Below are positions 1 through 9,809 of a stretch of DNA of 64,000 nt, piece after piece. The DNA is from JAANXG01 sp963731035 (GTDB lineage: Bacteria > Pseudomonadota > Gammaproteobacteria > Arenicellales > JAANXG01): positions 1 to 64,000 of the forward strand of contig CAVSUY010000001.1 in the NCBI GenBank assembly GCA_963731035.1, written 5' to 3'. The position numbers and the translations under genes were made by a program. The notes below the pieces were generated by a model. The model searched no databases. It saw only the letters and a program-made list of their open reading frames with translations, and was not told the DNA's origin. Numbering within the stretch: position 1 is the stretch's first letter; the number at the start of each line of letters is the position of its first letter.

Positions 1-17
1 CCGATAATCAAAGCTAA

Positions 18-1733
18 ATGGCAACCCCGGACAAAGTGATCGCCCTTGGCGGACTGGCTCAACGGCTGGTGCGGGAAGGAGACCTGGATGAGGCGACCGC
101 CGAGGACATCCACGCCCAGGCTCTGAAGAAGAACCGCTCGTTCTACGTCCAGCTGACGCACAGCAAGGTCGTGGACGCGTCGCGGCTCATTCGCGCGGCC
201 TCGGAAGAGTTCGGTATTCCCCTTCTCGATATCGGCGCGTTCGACCTCGAAAACGCGCCCATGAGCCTGGTCGACTCCAAGATTATCGACAAACACAATG
301 TCCTGCCGCTGTACAGGCGCGGCACCAAGTTGTTTGTCGCCACCTCGGATCCGGCGAACAGTCACGCTCTCGAGGAGATCAAGTTCCATACGGGGCTGGG
401 TGTCGAGTCCATCCTCATCGACCCGGCGCAGTTGGAGGCAGCCATCGAAGCTGCCCAACAGTCCACCGATACCACCCTCGCCGATCTGGAAGACGAAGAG
501 GGCCTGGACGAGATCGACGTCTCCGCCGAAGTGGAAGATGTCGGCGAAGACGTCGATGTCCGTCAGATCGACACGCCGGTCGTCCGCTTCGTCAACAAGA
601 TGCTGCTGGATGCCATCAAGCGCGGCGCCTCGGACATACATCTCGAGCCCTATGAGAAGAAATTCCGGGTGCGCTTTCGGGTGGACGGCGTGCTCCACGA
701 GATGGCCTCTCCGCCGGTCGCCCTCGCCGGCCGCATAGCGGCCCGAGTGAAGATCCTGTCCCGCCTCGATATCGCCGAACGCAGGGTCCCGCAGGACGGC
801 CGCATGAAACTGACCTTGTCCAAGAACCGCACCATCGACTTCCGTGTCAGTACGCTGCCCACGATCTACGGCGAGAAGGTGGTGGTCCGTCTCCTCGATG
901 TGGGCGGCAATATCCTGGATCCGACAAAGTTGGGCTTCGAGGTAGAGCAAAGAGAGGCCTTCCAAAGAGCCATCGATGTCTCCTACGGCATGATCCTGGT
1001 TACCGGCCCCACCGGCAGCGGCAAGACGGTGACCCTCTACACCGCCTTGAACATGTTGAACGTGCCCGAGCGGAACATCTGCACCGTGGAGGACCCGGTG
1101 GAAATCAACATGGTCGGGGTCAACCAGGTCAACATCAACGACCGCGCCAACCTGACTTTCGCGGCCGCCTTGCGCTCGTTTCTACGCCAGGACCCGGATG
1201 TCGTGATGGTGGGCGAGATCCGGGACCTGGAGACTGCCGAGATCGCCGTCAAGGCGTCGCAGACCGGCCACCTGGTACTGTCCACGCTGCACACGAACGA
1301 CGCGCCGGCCACCTTGACCCGTCTGCTCAACATGGGCGTCGCACCGTTCAACGTCGCCTCCGCCGTGCATCTCATCATGGCCCAGCGGCTGGCCAGGAAG
1401 CTCTGCCCCAGCTGCCGGCAGGAGATTGAAGTGCCGGAGCACGCCCTGTTGAAGAGCGGCTTCACCGAGGAGACGATCAACGAAGGCGTGACGCTGTACA
1501 GCCCGAAAGGCTGCGAGATGTGCACGGATGGGTACCGGGGCAGAATCGGGATCTTCCAGATGATGCCGATCACCGACACGATGGGCGAGCTGATCATGGA
1601 AGGCGCCAATCAGTACGATATCGAGAATCAGGCCCGCAAGGAGGGTGTCCTCGATCTCCGACAGGCGGGCCTTTTGAAGGCAAGAGCGGGCACAACCAGC
1701 CTTGAGGAAGTTGAAAGAGTGACTAATCTTTAG
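18..1733 (+). CDS. pilB: Type IV pilus assembly ATPase PilB
   Basis: PilB is the cytoplasmic hexameric motor that powers pilus extension. The 571-residue length is normal for the family. An N-terminal MshEN/PilB_N-type region (about residues 1-150) is followed by the GspE core: Walker A GPTGSGKT near residue 331, Walker B VVMVGEIRD near residue 395, then the zinc-binding pairs CPSC (about 462) and CEMC (about 498) typical of PilB/GspE and absent from PilT. pilC begins 4 bases after the stop and pilD follows, the usual pilBCD operon. Only 17 bases precede the start, so the promoter and any pilA gene lie outside the window. GspE of a type II secretion system is the main alternative, but the pilD and coaE neighbours favour the pilus assignment. 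Confidence 0.96.
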   Translation: MATPDKVIALGGLAQRLVREGDLDEATAEDIHAQALKKNRSFYVQLTHSKVVDASRLIRAASEEFGIPLLDIGAFDLENAPMSLVDSKIIDKHNVLPLYRRGTKLFVATSDPANSHALEEIKFHTGLGVESILIDPAQLEAAIEAAQQSTDTTLADLEDEEGLDEIDVSAEVEDVGEDVDVRQIDTPVVRFVNKMLLDAIKRGASDIHLEPYEKKFRVRFRVDGVLHEMASPPVALAGRIAARVKILSRLDIAERRVPQDGRMKLTLSKNRTIDFRVSTLPTIYGEKVVVRLLDVGGNILDPTKLGFEVEQREAFQRAIDVSYGMILVTGPTGSGKTVTLYTALNMLNVPERNICTVEDPVEINMVGVNQVNINDRANLTFAAALRSFLRQDPDVVMVGEIRDLETAEIAVKASQTGHLVLSTLHTNDAPATLTRLLNMGVAPFNVASAVHLIMAQRLARKLCPSCRQEIEVPEHALLKSGFTEETINEGVTLYSPKGCEMCTDGYRGRIGIFQMMPITDTMGELIMEGANQYDIENQARKEGVLDLRQAGLLKARAGTTSLEEVERVTNL

Positions 1734-1737
1734 AACT

Positions 1738-2961
1738 ATGGCCCGCAAAACAACCAAAGTCAGAATGCAGCAGTTTGTCTGGGAAGGCAAAGACGCCAAG
1801 GGACGGGAGCTGAAGGGGGAAAACGAGGCCCCCAACGCCGCCTATGTCAAATCGCTGCTGCGCCGCCAGGGCATCAGGCCCTCCAAGGTGCGCAGGAAGC
1901 CCAAACCCCTGTTCCAGATGAAGAAACGGATCAAGGGCCGGGATATCACCTTCGCCACCCGCCAGCTCTCGACCATGATCGGCGCCGGCATACCGGTCGC
2001 CCAGTCCGTCGAGGCCATCGCCCGGGGACACGAGAATCCCAGCGTTCAGGAGTTGCTGACCTCCATCCGCCAGGACGTGGAATCCGGAACCAGCCTGAGC
2101 CAGAGCATGAAGCGCTTCCCGCTGCATTTCGACCGCCTGTATACCAGCCTGGTGGCGGCCGGCGAGGAATCCGGTACCCTGGATGTACTGCTGGAGAAGG
2201 TCGCCGCCTACAAGGAGAAGATCGACGCCATCAAGGGCAAGATCAAGTCGGCGATGCTGTATCCGGTGGCGGTGCTGGTAGTGGCGGTGGTGGTCATCGC
2301 CATCCTCCTGATTTTCGTGATTCCACAGTTCGAGACCCTGTTCCGGAACTTCGGCGGCGATCTGCCGAGCCTGACCCGATGGGTGGTGGATCTGTCCCGA
2401 TGGTTCCAGGAATGGTGGTGGCTGTTCTTCGGGTGTCTTATCGGCGGCATCGTGGGCACAGTCGCGGCCTACCGGCGATCGCCCCGGATGCAGTTCCTCA
2501 TGGACCGGGTGACATTGAAGCTCCCCTTGTTCGGGCCCCTGGTGAAGAAGGCGGTCATAGCGCGCTACGCCAGGACCCTGTCGACGATGTTCGGCGCCGG
2601 TGTGCCGCTGGTGGACGGCCTGGAGTCCGTCGCGGAATCCACCGGCAACCGGGTCTATCGCAATGCCGTCCTCGACGTGCGCAACGAGGTCAGCACGGGC
2701 CGATCGCTGGAGGTATCCATGGCCCAGACCGGCCTGTTCCCTTCCATGGTCCTGCAGATGGTGAGCTCGGGCGAGGAGTCAGGCGAGCTCGAGCTCATGC
2801 TGGAAAAGATCGCGGAGTTCTTCGAACGGGAAGTGGACGACGCGGTGGCAGCGTTGAGCAGCCTGATCGAGCCCATCATGATCGTGATTCTGGGCGCTAT
2901 CGTCGGCACCATGGTGGTGGCCATGTACCTGCCAATCTTCAAGCTGGCAGCCGTTATTTAA
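1738..2961 (+). CDS. pilC: Type IV pilus inner membrane platform protein PilC
   Basis: PilC is the polytopic inner membrane platform that couples PilB to pilin polymerisation. The 407-residue protein has two GspF domains, each with the cytoplasmic helical bundle signature (TFATRQLSTMIGAGIPVAQS and ARYARTLSTMFGAGVPLVDG). Hydrophobic stretches lie around residues 175-200, 220-245 and 375-400. A short N-terminal segment before the first GspF domain is also typical of PilC. It is the second gene of pilBCD, starting 4 bases after pilB, so translational coupling is likely. No odd features were seen. Confidence 0.95.
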   Translation: MARKTTKVRMQQFVWEGKDAKGRELKGENEAPNAAYVKSLLRRQGIRPSKVRRKPKPLFQMKKRIKGRDITFATRQLSTMIGAGIPVAQSVEAIARGHENPSVQELLTSIRQDVESGTSLSQSMKRFPLHFDRLYTSLVAAGEESGTLDVLLEKVAAYKEKIDAIKGKIKSAMLYPVAVLVVAVVVIAILLIFVIPQFETLFRNFGGDLPSLTRWVVDLSRWFQEWWWLFFGCLIGGIVGTVAAYRRSPRMQFLMDRVTLKLPLFGPLVKKAVIARYARTLSTMFGAGVPLVDGLESVAESTGNRVYRNAVLDVRNEVSTGRSLEVSMAQTGLFPSMVLQMVSSGEESGELELMLEKIAEFFEREVDDAVAALSSLIEPIMIVILGAIVGTMVVAMYLPIFKLAAVI

Positions 2962-2997
2962 GACGCTCCACCGTCAAATAAACAAAAGCTGTCGTCT

Positions 2998-3873
2998 ATG
3001 TGGATGGTCTCTACCCTTAAGAGCAGTCCCGGGCTGCTGTATGTCGCTGTTGTGCTGTTCGGTCTGGTCGTCGGCAGCTTTCTGAATGTCGTCATCGTGC
3101 GCCTGCCCGGCATGCTGGAGGCGTCCTGGAAGCAGCAATGCCGCGAGTTGCTGGGCCTCGAGGGAGGTGCCGCCGACCAGCCGGCGTTCAACCTGGTATG
3201 GCCAGGCTCCCATTGCCCGCACTGCAAGGCCCCAGTGGGGGCTATCCACAACATCCCGGTATTGAGCTATCTGTGGCTGCGGGGCCGGTGTGCAAGCTGC
3301 GGTGCGAATATCGGCCTGCGCTATCCCGTGATCGAGATCGTGGCCGCCGCCCTGGCGCTGGTGGCGGCGGCGAAGTACGGGATGTCCTGGCAGCTCGCCG
3401 GAACCCTGGCGCTGAGCTGGAGCTTCCTGGCGGCAAGCGCCATCGACATCGAGCACCACCTGCTTCCGGACAACATCGTCCTGCCCCTGATGTGGGTCGG
3501 CTTGACCGTCAACTCCTTTGGCTTATACACGGATGTGTTCTCGGCGCTGTACGGAGCATTGTTCGGGTACATCTCGCTGTGGCTGGTGTTTCAGCTGTTT
3601 CGCCTGCTGACGGGCAAGGAAGGGATGGGATACGGCGACTTCAAGCTGTTCGCCTGTATCGGCGCGTGGCTGGGCTGGCAGGCGCTGCCGCTGGTGATCC
3701 TCCTGGCGGCGGTCTGCGGGACGGTGGTGGGCATCGCCATGATCCTCTTCAAGCGCCAGGACAGAAGTCAGCCCATTCCCTTCGGCCCCTTCCTGTGTGC
3801 CGCGGGCTTCGTGGCGATGATATGGGGGCCGCAGATCACCAACGCCTATCTGCAGCTCGCCGGACTCGGCTGA
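2998..3873 (+). CDS. pilD: Prepilin leader peptidase / N-methyltransferase PilD
   Basis: This bifunctional membrane aspartyl protease cleaves the prepilin leader and methylates the new N-terminus. The 291-residue protein has an N-terminal methyltransferase-type domain with two zinc-binding pairs, CPHC (about residue 73) and CASC (about 98). The polytopic peptidase domain follows, with the catalytic aspartates in AIDIEHHLLPD (about 148-158) and GYGDFK (about 214-219). Several transmembrane segments are evident. It sits 36 bases after pilC and 2 bases before coaE, the common pilBCD-coaE order. The protein may also process type II secretion pseudopilins, if the organism has them. Confidence 0.95.
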   Translation: MWMVSTLKSSPGLLYVAVVLFGLVVGSFLNVVIVRLPGMLEASWKQQCRELLGLEGGAADQPAFNLVWPGSHCPHCKAPVGAIHNIPVLSYLWLRGRCASCGANIGLRYPVIEIVAAALALVAAAKYGMSWQLAGTLALSWSFLAASAIDIEHHLLPDNIVLPLMWVGLTVNSFGLYTDVFSALYGALFGYISLWLVFQLFRLLTGKEGMGYGDFKLFACIGAWLGWQALPLVILLAAVCGTVVGIAMILFKRQDRSQPIPFGPFLCAAGFVAMIWGPQITNAYLQLAGLG

Positions 3874-3875
3874 CG

Positions 3876-4487
3876 GTGCTCAGGATAGGCCTGACCGGGG
3901 GCATCGGCAGCGGCAAGACCACGGTATCCCGCCGCTTCGAGACCCATGGTGTCCCGGTGATCGATACCGACGTGCTGGCCCGGGAGGTGGTTGAACCGGG
4001 CGAACCGGCCCTGGAACGGCTGGTGAACGCCTTCGGCCGGGATATTCTGCGGGACGACGGACAACTGGACCGGGATCGGCTCAGAGACATGGCATTCGCC
4101 GATCCGGCCGTGAAACAGAGGCTCGAGTCCATCGTCCACCCTGCGATCCGCAAGCGGCTGCAGGTCCGGTTGGAGGAGTTGGCGGGCCGGGCGGTTGCCT
4201 ACTGCGTGATCGTGGTACCGCTGCTCGTGGAAACCGACTTTCAGGAGCTGGTGGATCGAGTACTGGTGGTCGAGGCGCCCCGCGAGCGGCGTATCACCTG
4301 GGTCATGGACAGGACCGGAATGACCCGGGCGGAGGTCGAACGCATCATGGACTCGCAGGCGACATCGGAACAGCGCCTGCGGGTCGCGCACGATGTCGTT
4401 CACAATGACGGCAGCCTCGGAGAGCTCGAGGAGAAAGTCGACCGGCTGCACGCCAAGTACCTGGTGGTTCCGAAGCGGGTCAAGTAG
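3876..4487 (+). CDS. coaE: Dephospho-CoA kinase CoaE
   Basis: CoaE catalyses the last step of coenzyme A synthesis, ATP-dependent 3'-phosphorylation of dephospho-CoA. I chose the GTG at 3876, two bases after the pilD stop. It gives a 203-residue protein beginning VLRIGLTGGIGSGKT with the P-loop at the extreme N-terminus, as in the family. The conserved DTDVLAREVV segment and the HPAIRKRL helix are present. A longer open frame extends upstream inside pilD but is not coding there. It is probably cotranscribed with pilBCD. Confidence 0.95.
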   Translation: MLRIGLTGGIGSGKTTVSRRFETHGVPVIDTDVLAREVVEPGEPALERLVNAFGRDILRDDGQLDRDRLRDMAFADPAVKQRLESIVHPAIRKRLQVRLEELAGRAVAYCVIVVPLLVETDFQELVDRVLVVEAPRERRITWVMDRTGMTRAEVERIMDSQATSEQRLRVAHDVVHNDGSLGELEEKVDRLHAKYLVVPKRVK

Positions 4488-4632
4488 AAAGCGGGTTCCC
4501 CGAACGGTCGGGAGCCCTTCGGGCCTCGTGCCGCTCGGAGCAACTGGAATTGCTACGTCGCCTGCGGCTCCTCGTAGTAACGGTTGCAGGGCTCGGATGC
4601 AGGTTTTGAGGGTCGTGCCGGGATATTGGCGG

Positions 4633-4715
4633 GATCGCGGCTGAAGCCGCTCCTACAATCCGAGGATCGCCTGAGCGCTTGACCCTGAATTGTAGGAGCG
4701 GCTTCAGCCGCGATC
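4633..4715. repeat. Inverted pair of REP-like hairpins
   Basis: Two oppositely oriented copies of the dispersed hairpin (stem gcggct/agccgc, with a ctcctacaatccg tail) lie between coaE and the mutT-thiE remnant, which converge here. The paired copies could fold into one large stem-loop and end both transcripts. The same family recurs at least ten times in the window. Confidence 0.85.
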
Positions 4716-4729
4716 TTCCGCTGTTATCG

Positions 4730-5677
4730 TCAGCCCGGCCGGCGCCACGCGGCACTGAGCACGCCACGCCCTGAGCGCCGCTGTCGATGGCCTTGGAGAA
4801 ATCCGAAAGCTCCATGCCTCCCAGCGCATAGACCGGCATCATCGCTTCATCGCACAGCTCGGCGAAGCGGTGCCACCCCAGGGGTTCCGCATCCGGATGC
4901 GATGCGGTTTACCGTACCGGTGACAGCAGCGCGTAGGCGGCGCCATCCGCCGGCCTGTCGAGTTCCCGTCCGTATGGCACGACACGCCGACCAGGCACCG
5001 GCGTCTTCCGGTCTGCCGTCCTCTGGCGAGCCGGTCGGCGGAGCAGGTGAACGCCATCCGCATGCTCGAATTCATTGCAATCGCAGTCGGAGTGGACACA
5101 GACGAGCGATCCATGCGAGCCGGCAGAGCTCCGGACCCTGTCGATGAATGAAGCAGGGCGTCGACCTCCATGGTCTTTTCACGAACAATCACGAGTTTCG
5201 GCCTTATGCAGGTGCTGATCCAGCATCTGCAGCGTCTCCTCGATCCCGAACCGCCGCGCGTCGGTGATCACGCAGAACCGCGGCAGCATGATGGCGCGCG
5301 ACGATCGCCGTGTTGGCGGCAAGCAGATCGAGGTCCCGCAGCTCGGCGGTCTCGACCCACTGCAGGGCTGCCCTTCGCGGCCGTGGGGAATGCCGCTGAA
5401 CGCGAGCACCTCTTTGACGTGGAGCCGGACCGCACCGCTGGGGTATTCGTGCCGGAGGGAGATCAGGGGCGTGGCTGTTGGGCGACGATGCCGAGCTCTT
5501 CCTCAGCTCGCGCACCAGCGCCTGGGCGGCCGACTCTCCCCCTTCGATCTTGCCGCCCGGAAACTCCCACTTGTGCGGGAATGACTTGCCGGCCGGGCGC
5601 TGATTGACGAGCACCCGACCGCGGTCGTCGTATATCACACCTACAGCAACGTCGAGGGGGCGCGAGGGAGTGTTCAC
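4730..5677 (-). pseudogene. Degraded MutT (Nudix) - thiamine phosphate synthase-like fusion
   Basis: The N-terminus from a GTG at 5677 is a clean MutT-type Nudix domain: AVGVIYDDRGRVLVNQRP, then KWEFPGGKIEGGES with the start of the Nudix box. The frame breaks just after VREL, where EELGI would be expected. Later pieces are spread over all three frames: HEYPSGAVRLHVKEVLAFSG, LQWVETAELRDLDLLAANTA, LPRFCVITDARRFG, then a ThiE-like LREKTMEVDALLH and finally PVYALGGMELSDFSKAIDSG near 4800. At least five indels plus substitutions are needed to join them. It starts 25 bases after the restored argJ stop, and this fusion is a known neighbour of argJ and secA in Gammaproteobacteria. It is a genuine pseudogene unless the local sequence is very poor. 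Confidence 0.85.
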
Positions 5678-5702
5678 GTTGCCGCAGCCGTGGCGTCCGG
5701 CT

Positions 5703-6912
5703 TCAGGTTCGATACTCCGCGTTGATTCTCACGTATTCGCCCGACAGGTCGCAGGTCCATACCGAACCGCGGCCGCTTCCAACGCCCAGGTCGACGGCAA
5801 TGAGAATCTCTTCTCCAGCCATGGCCGCCATACCGCGCTCCTCCGTGTAGTCCGGGTCGATGCCACCGTACCGCAGGATCGGACAACCATTGATCGTACA
5901 GCGCGATTCTGGACATGTCCAGCTGCGTCACGGGGGCGCGCCCCACCGCGGCTAGGATGCGGCCCCAGTTGGCATCGGATGCGGACAACGCGGTCTTCAC
6001 AAGCGGCGAGTGCGCGATGGTGCGGGCGACGGTCAATGCATCTTCCATCCCGGCGGCCCCGCTCACGGCGATCTCCACGAATTTCGTGGCGCCCTCCCCG
6101 TCCCGCACGATGGACTGCGCCAACTCGAGGCACAGTTCATCGAGTGCCGCCTGAAAGGACTCCCGGTGAGCGCCGGTGATCTCGGCGGCCCGGCCCGTGG
6201 CCAGCAGCATGCAGGCGTCATTCGTCGAGGTATCTCCGTCCACGGTGATCCGATTGAATGACCGCTCGACCGCGCGGTCCAGACATCTCTGCAGCTCCGG
6301 TGCGGCGATGCGCGCATCCGTGGCCACAAAAGCCAGCATCGTGGCCATGTCGGGGCATATCATCCCCGAGCCCTTGGCGATGCCCGTGATGGTGACGGGC
6401 ACGCCGTCGAAATCGAGGCGGCGTGAGCTTCCCTTGAGCACGGTATCGGTAGTCATGATGGCCTGCGCCGCGTTCAGCCACCCGTTCGGGCTGCAGCCTT
6501 CGATGGCTACGGGCAGTACGTCGACGATGGGGGCGGTGGGAAGACGCTCGCCGATGACACCGGTGGAAAAGGGCAGAACCCCGTCCTCCGGAATACCGGC
6601 CAATTCCGACAACGCCCGGCACACCGCCCTCGCGTCATCAATGCCGGCTTGTCCAGTCCCGGCATTGGCGTTGCCGCTGTTGATGATCAGCGCCCGGACA
6701 CCCGGCCGTGCGGCCAGATGCTCGCGCGCCACCACCACCGGCGCCGCCTGGAAACGATTCTTCGTGAAGCAGCCGGCGGCCAGGGTTCCGGCCTCGCAGA
6801 GTATGAGCGCCACGTCCGGCCGGCCTTTCCTCCTGACGCCGGCGCTGGCGGCCCCGACCGCTATTCCCGCGACGGCGGGCAGGTGTTCCGGTGGCTGCAG
6901 TCCAACCGCCAT
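5703..6912 (-). pseudogene. argJ: Glutamate N-acetyltransferase ArgJ, single-base frameshift near the C-terminus
   Basis: ArgJ transfers acetyl groups between N-acetylornithine and glutamate in arginine synthesis and self-cleaves before a threonine. The cleavage context KGSGMICPDMATMLAF is intact. The reading frame is good from the ATG at 6912 to about 5896 (SRIALY), then changes. Removing one base, the c at about 5895 on the + strand, restores LYINGCPILRYGGIDPDYTE and the expected C-terminus (VWTCDLSGEYVRINAEYRT), ending at 5703. As written, the frame runs to 5674 with about 65 unrelated residues. The beta-chain C-terminus contributes to the active site in the family, so the shifted product would probably be inactive. 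It lies 9 bases downstream of secA. A sequencing error is possible. Confidence 0.85.
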
Positions 6913-6921
6913 GGCGCGCGC

Positions 6922-9654
6922 TCAGGCGTTCAGCCGGCCATGGCAGTGCTTGAACTTCTTGCCCGAACCGCATGGACAGGGCTCATTGCGGCCGACCTTG
7001 CGGCCCTGCCGCACGAAAGGCTGTTTGTCGGCCGCGGCGGACTGTTCCCCGTCTCCTCCGTCCCCGTCCGCGGCAACCTGGGCCTCCGCGGCATCGCCCA
7101 TCTCGGGATGGAGGTACTGCATCGATTCGGGCCCCGACGCCCGCTTGCGGGTCTCCGCTTCTTCGATCTCCTGCTCGGTACGGACCTGAATTCGCGACAG
7201 CGTGGTGACGACTTCGTACTTCACCTGCTCCAGCAGACTCTGGAACATCTCGAAAGCCTCACGCTTGTATTCCTGCTTGGGATCCTTCTGAGCGTAGCCG
7301 CGCAAACCGATGCTCTGACGCAGGTAGTCCATCGCCGCCAGGTGCTCCTTCCATTGGGAGTCCAGCACTTGCAGCGTGACCCATTTCTCGAGATGGCGCA
7401 TCACCGGTTCGCCCGTGTCTGCGACCTTCTTCTCATAGGCCTCGGCGATGCCTTCGAGAATGCGTTCGCGGAGAGTTTCCTCGTGCAGCTCCGGGTCGTC
7501 CTCCAGCCAACTCTTCAAAGGCATTCGTATACCGAACGCGCCTTCCAGGTCCCGCTCCAGTCCATCGACATCCCACTGCTCTTCCAGGCTCTGCGGGGGT
7601 ATGCTTCGGTCGATCACCGCTGCGATGACCTCGCGGCGCATGGCTTCGATGTTGGTGGATATGTCTTCGACGTTCATCAGCCGGCTGCGCTCGGCGTAAA
7701 CGATCTTACGTTGCTCGTTGGCGACGTCGTCGTACTCCAGCAGCTGCTTCCGTATATCGAAGTTGCGGCCCTCGACCTTCCGCTGCGCGTTCTCAATGGC
7801 GCGCGTCACCCATGCATGCTCGATGGCCTCGCCTTCCTCCATGCCCAGCCGCTGCATCAGCCCCGATACGCGTTCTGAACCGAATATGCGCATCAGGTTG
7901 TCTTCCAGGGACAGGTAGAACCGCGTCGAGCCGGGGTCGCCCTGGCGGCCCGACCGGCCTCGCAGCTGGTTGTCGACGCGCCGCGATTCATGTCTCTCGG
8001 TGCCCACTACGTGCAGACCGCCGGCGCTCAGGACTTCCTCGTGGCGCTTCTTCCACTCCCGGCGCGCGCGTTCCCTGGCGGTCTCGTCGTCGCCCGCCTG
8101 CTCCAGCTCGATCTCCAGATTGCCCCCCAGTACGATATCCGTGCCGCGTCCCGCCATGTTGGTGGCGATGGTGATAGCCCCGCTGCGTCCGGCCTGGGCG
8201 ATGATCTGCGCCTCGCGCTCGTGATGCTTGGCGTTCAACACCTCGTGGGGCATCCCTTCCGAATCGAACCGCTTGGACAACAACTCCGACGACTCGATGG
8301 AGGTCGTACCCAGCAGGACCGGCTGCCCCCGCTCATGGCACTCCTTGACGCCGGCAACGATGGCATCGAACTTCTCCTTCACGGTCCGGTGTATCAGGTC
8401 GGCGCGATCGTCGCGGATCATCGGCTTGTGGGTGGGTACCACCACGACTTCCAGCCCGTATATCTGCTGGAACTCGGCAGCTTCCGTGTCAGCCGTGCCG
8501 GTCATGCCCGACAGTTTGTCATAGAGGCGGAAGTAGTTCTGAAAAGTAATCGAGGCGAGCGTCTGGTTCTCCTGCTGCACCTTGAGGGCCTCCTTGGCTT
8601 CGATAGCCTGGTGCAGGCCCTCGGACCAACGCCTACCCGGCATCATGCGGCCGGTGAATTCGTCGATAATGACAATGCCGCCGTCACGGACGATATAGTC
8701 CACGTCCCGCTGAAACAGAGTGTGGGCGCGCAGAGCGGCGTTGAGGTGGTGCAGCAGCATGATATTCGCCACGTCATAAAGACTGCTGCCGTGCTGCAGC
8801 AGGCCGCCCTGCACCAGCAGGCGCTCAGCGGTGTCGTGGCCTTGCTCGGTAAGGAATGCCTGCTTGTTCTTTTCATCCAGGTTGAAGTCCCCGGGCCCGT
8901 CCTCCTCTTCCTGCTTCTCGAGCTTCGGAATGATCTCGTTTATCTTGTAGTAGAGTTCGGTGCTCTCTTCGGCCGGCCCTGAAATGATGAGCGGGGTACG
9001 CGCCTCGTCGATAAGGATGGAGTCGACTTCGTCGACGATCGCGTAGGTGAGCGCGCGCTGTACGCGATCCTCCGCAGAGAAGGCCATGTTGTCGCGCAAA
9101 TAGTCGAATCCGAACTCGTTGTTGGTGCCGTAAACGACGTCGCAGGCATAGGCCTCCCGTTTCGTCGCCGGGTCCTGACCCGACACCACTACTCCGACGG
9201 TAAGCCCCAGGAACCTGTAGATCTTGCCCATCCATTCCGCGTCGCGGGCGGCCAGGTAATCGTTGACGGTCACGATATGGACCGGCCCCGCGAAGCTGTT
9301 GAGATAGACCGGCAGCGTCGCAACCAGGGTCTTGCCCTCGCCGGTGCGCATCTCGGAGATCTTCCCTTCGTGAAGCACCATGCCCCCGAGCATCTGCACG
9401 TCGAAATGGCGCATTCCCAGGGTGCGGACCGATGCCTCCCGCACCACGGCGAAGGCTTCGGGGAGCAGATCTTCCAGGGTTTCCCCATTCGCATGCCGTT
9501 CCTTGAATTTCCCGGTCATTTCCCGGAATTCGTCGTCGGACAAGGCCTTGATGTCGGATTCGAGACTGTTGATCCGCTCCAGCGACTTCGACAGCTGCTT
9601 GATCAGCCGCTCGTTCCGGCTGCCGAAAACCTTGGTCAACAATGATCCAACCAT
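6922..9654 (-). CDS. secA: Preprotein translocase ATPase SecA
   Basis: SecA is the cytosolic motor that drives unfolded preproteins through SecYEG. I chose the ATG at 9654 (MVGSLLTKVFGSRNERL), the usual SecA N-terminus, giving 910 residues; an upstream GTG at 9699 would add 15 atypical residues. Visible features are the Walker A region EMRTGEGKT, DEVDSILIDEARTPLIISG, the helicase motif GTDIVLGGNLE and the C-terminal zinc and SecB-binding tail CPCGSGKKFKHCHG. It follows the division cluster, lpxC and an M23 peptidase on the same strand, a common gammaproteobacterial order. Confidence 0.97.
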   Translation of the reverse strand: MVGSLLTKVFGSRNERLIKQLSKSLERINSLESDIKALSDDEFREMTGKFKERHANGETLEDLLPEAFAVVREASVRTLGMRHFDVQMLGGMVLHEGKISEMRTGEGKTLVATLPVYLNSFAGPVHIVTVNDYLAARDAEWMGKIYRFLGLTVGVVVSGQDPATKREAYACDVVYGTNNEFGFDYLRDNMAFSAEDRVQRALTYAIVDEVDSILIDEARTPLIISGPAEESTELYYKINEIIPKLEKQEEEDGPGDFNLDEKNKQAFLTEQGHDTAERLLVQGGLLQHGSSLYDVANIMLLHHLNAALRAHTLFQRDVDYIVRDGGIVIIDEFTGRMMPGRRWSEGLHQAIEAKEALKVQQENQTLASITFQNYFRLYDKLSGMTGTADTEAAEFQQIYGLEVVVVPTHKPMIRDDRADLIHRTVKEKFDAIVAGVKECHERGQPVLLGTTSIESSELLSKRFDSEGMPHEVLNAKHHEREAQIIAQAGRSGAITIATNMAGRGTDIVLGGNLEIELEQAGDDETARERARREWKKRHEEVLSAGGLHVVGTERHESRRVDNQLRGRSGRQGDPGSTRFYLSLEDNLMRIFGSERVSGLMQRLGMEEGEAIEHAWVTRAIENAQRKVEGRNFDIRKQLLEYDDVANEQRKIVYAERSRLMNVEDISTNIEAMRREVIAAVIDRSIPPQSLEEQWDVDGLERDLEGAFGIRMPLKSWLEDDPELHEETLRERILEGIAEAYEKKVADTGEPVMRHLEKWVTLQVLDSQWKEHLAAMDYLRQSIGLRGYAQKDPKQEYKREAFEMFQSLLEQVKYEVVTTLSRIQVRTEQEIEEAETRKRASGPESMQYLHPEMGDAAEAQVAADGDGGDGEQSAAADKQPFVRQGRKVGRNEPCPCGSGKKFKHCHGRLNA

Positions 9655-9809
9655 GGGAAATCTATCGATATCTGGAGAAAAAACTGGATTGAACGACACG
9701 CGAAGTTTAACGCGTCGAACATGGTGACGGATAGAGTAAAAACAAGCCTTCAGGCCGCGAACCTTCCTCCCTCACCTCCCTGAGTGAGCGCTTCGGGACT
9801 ACCCGGGAA

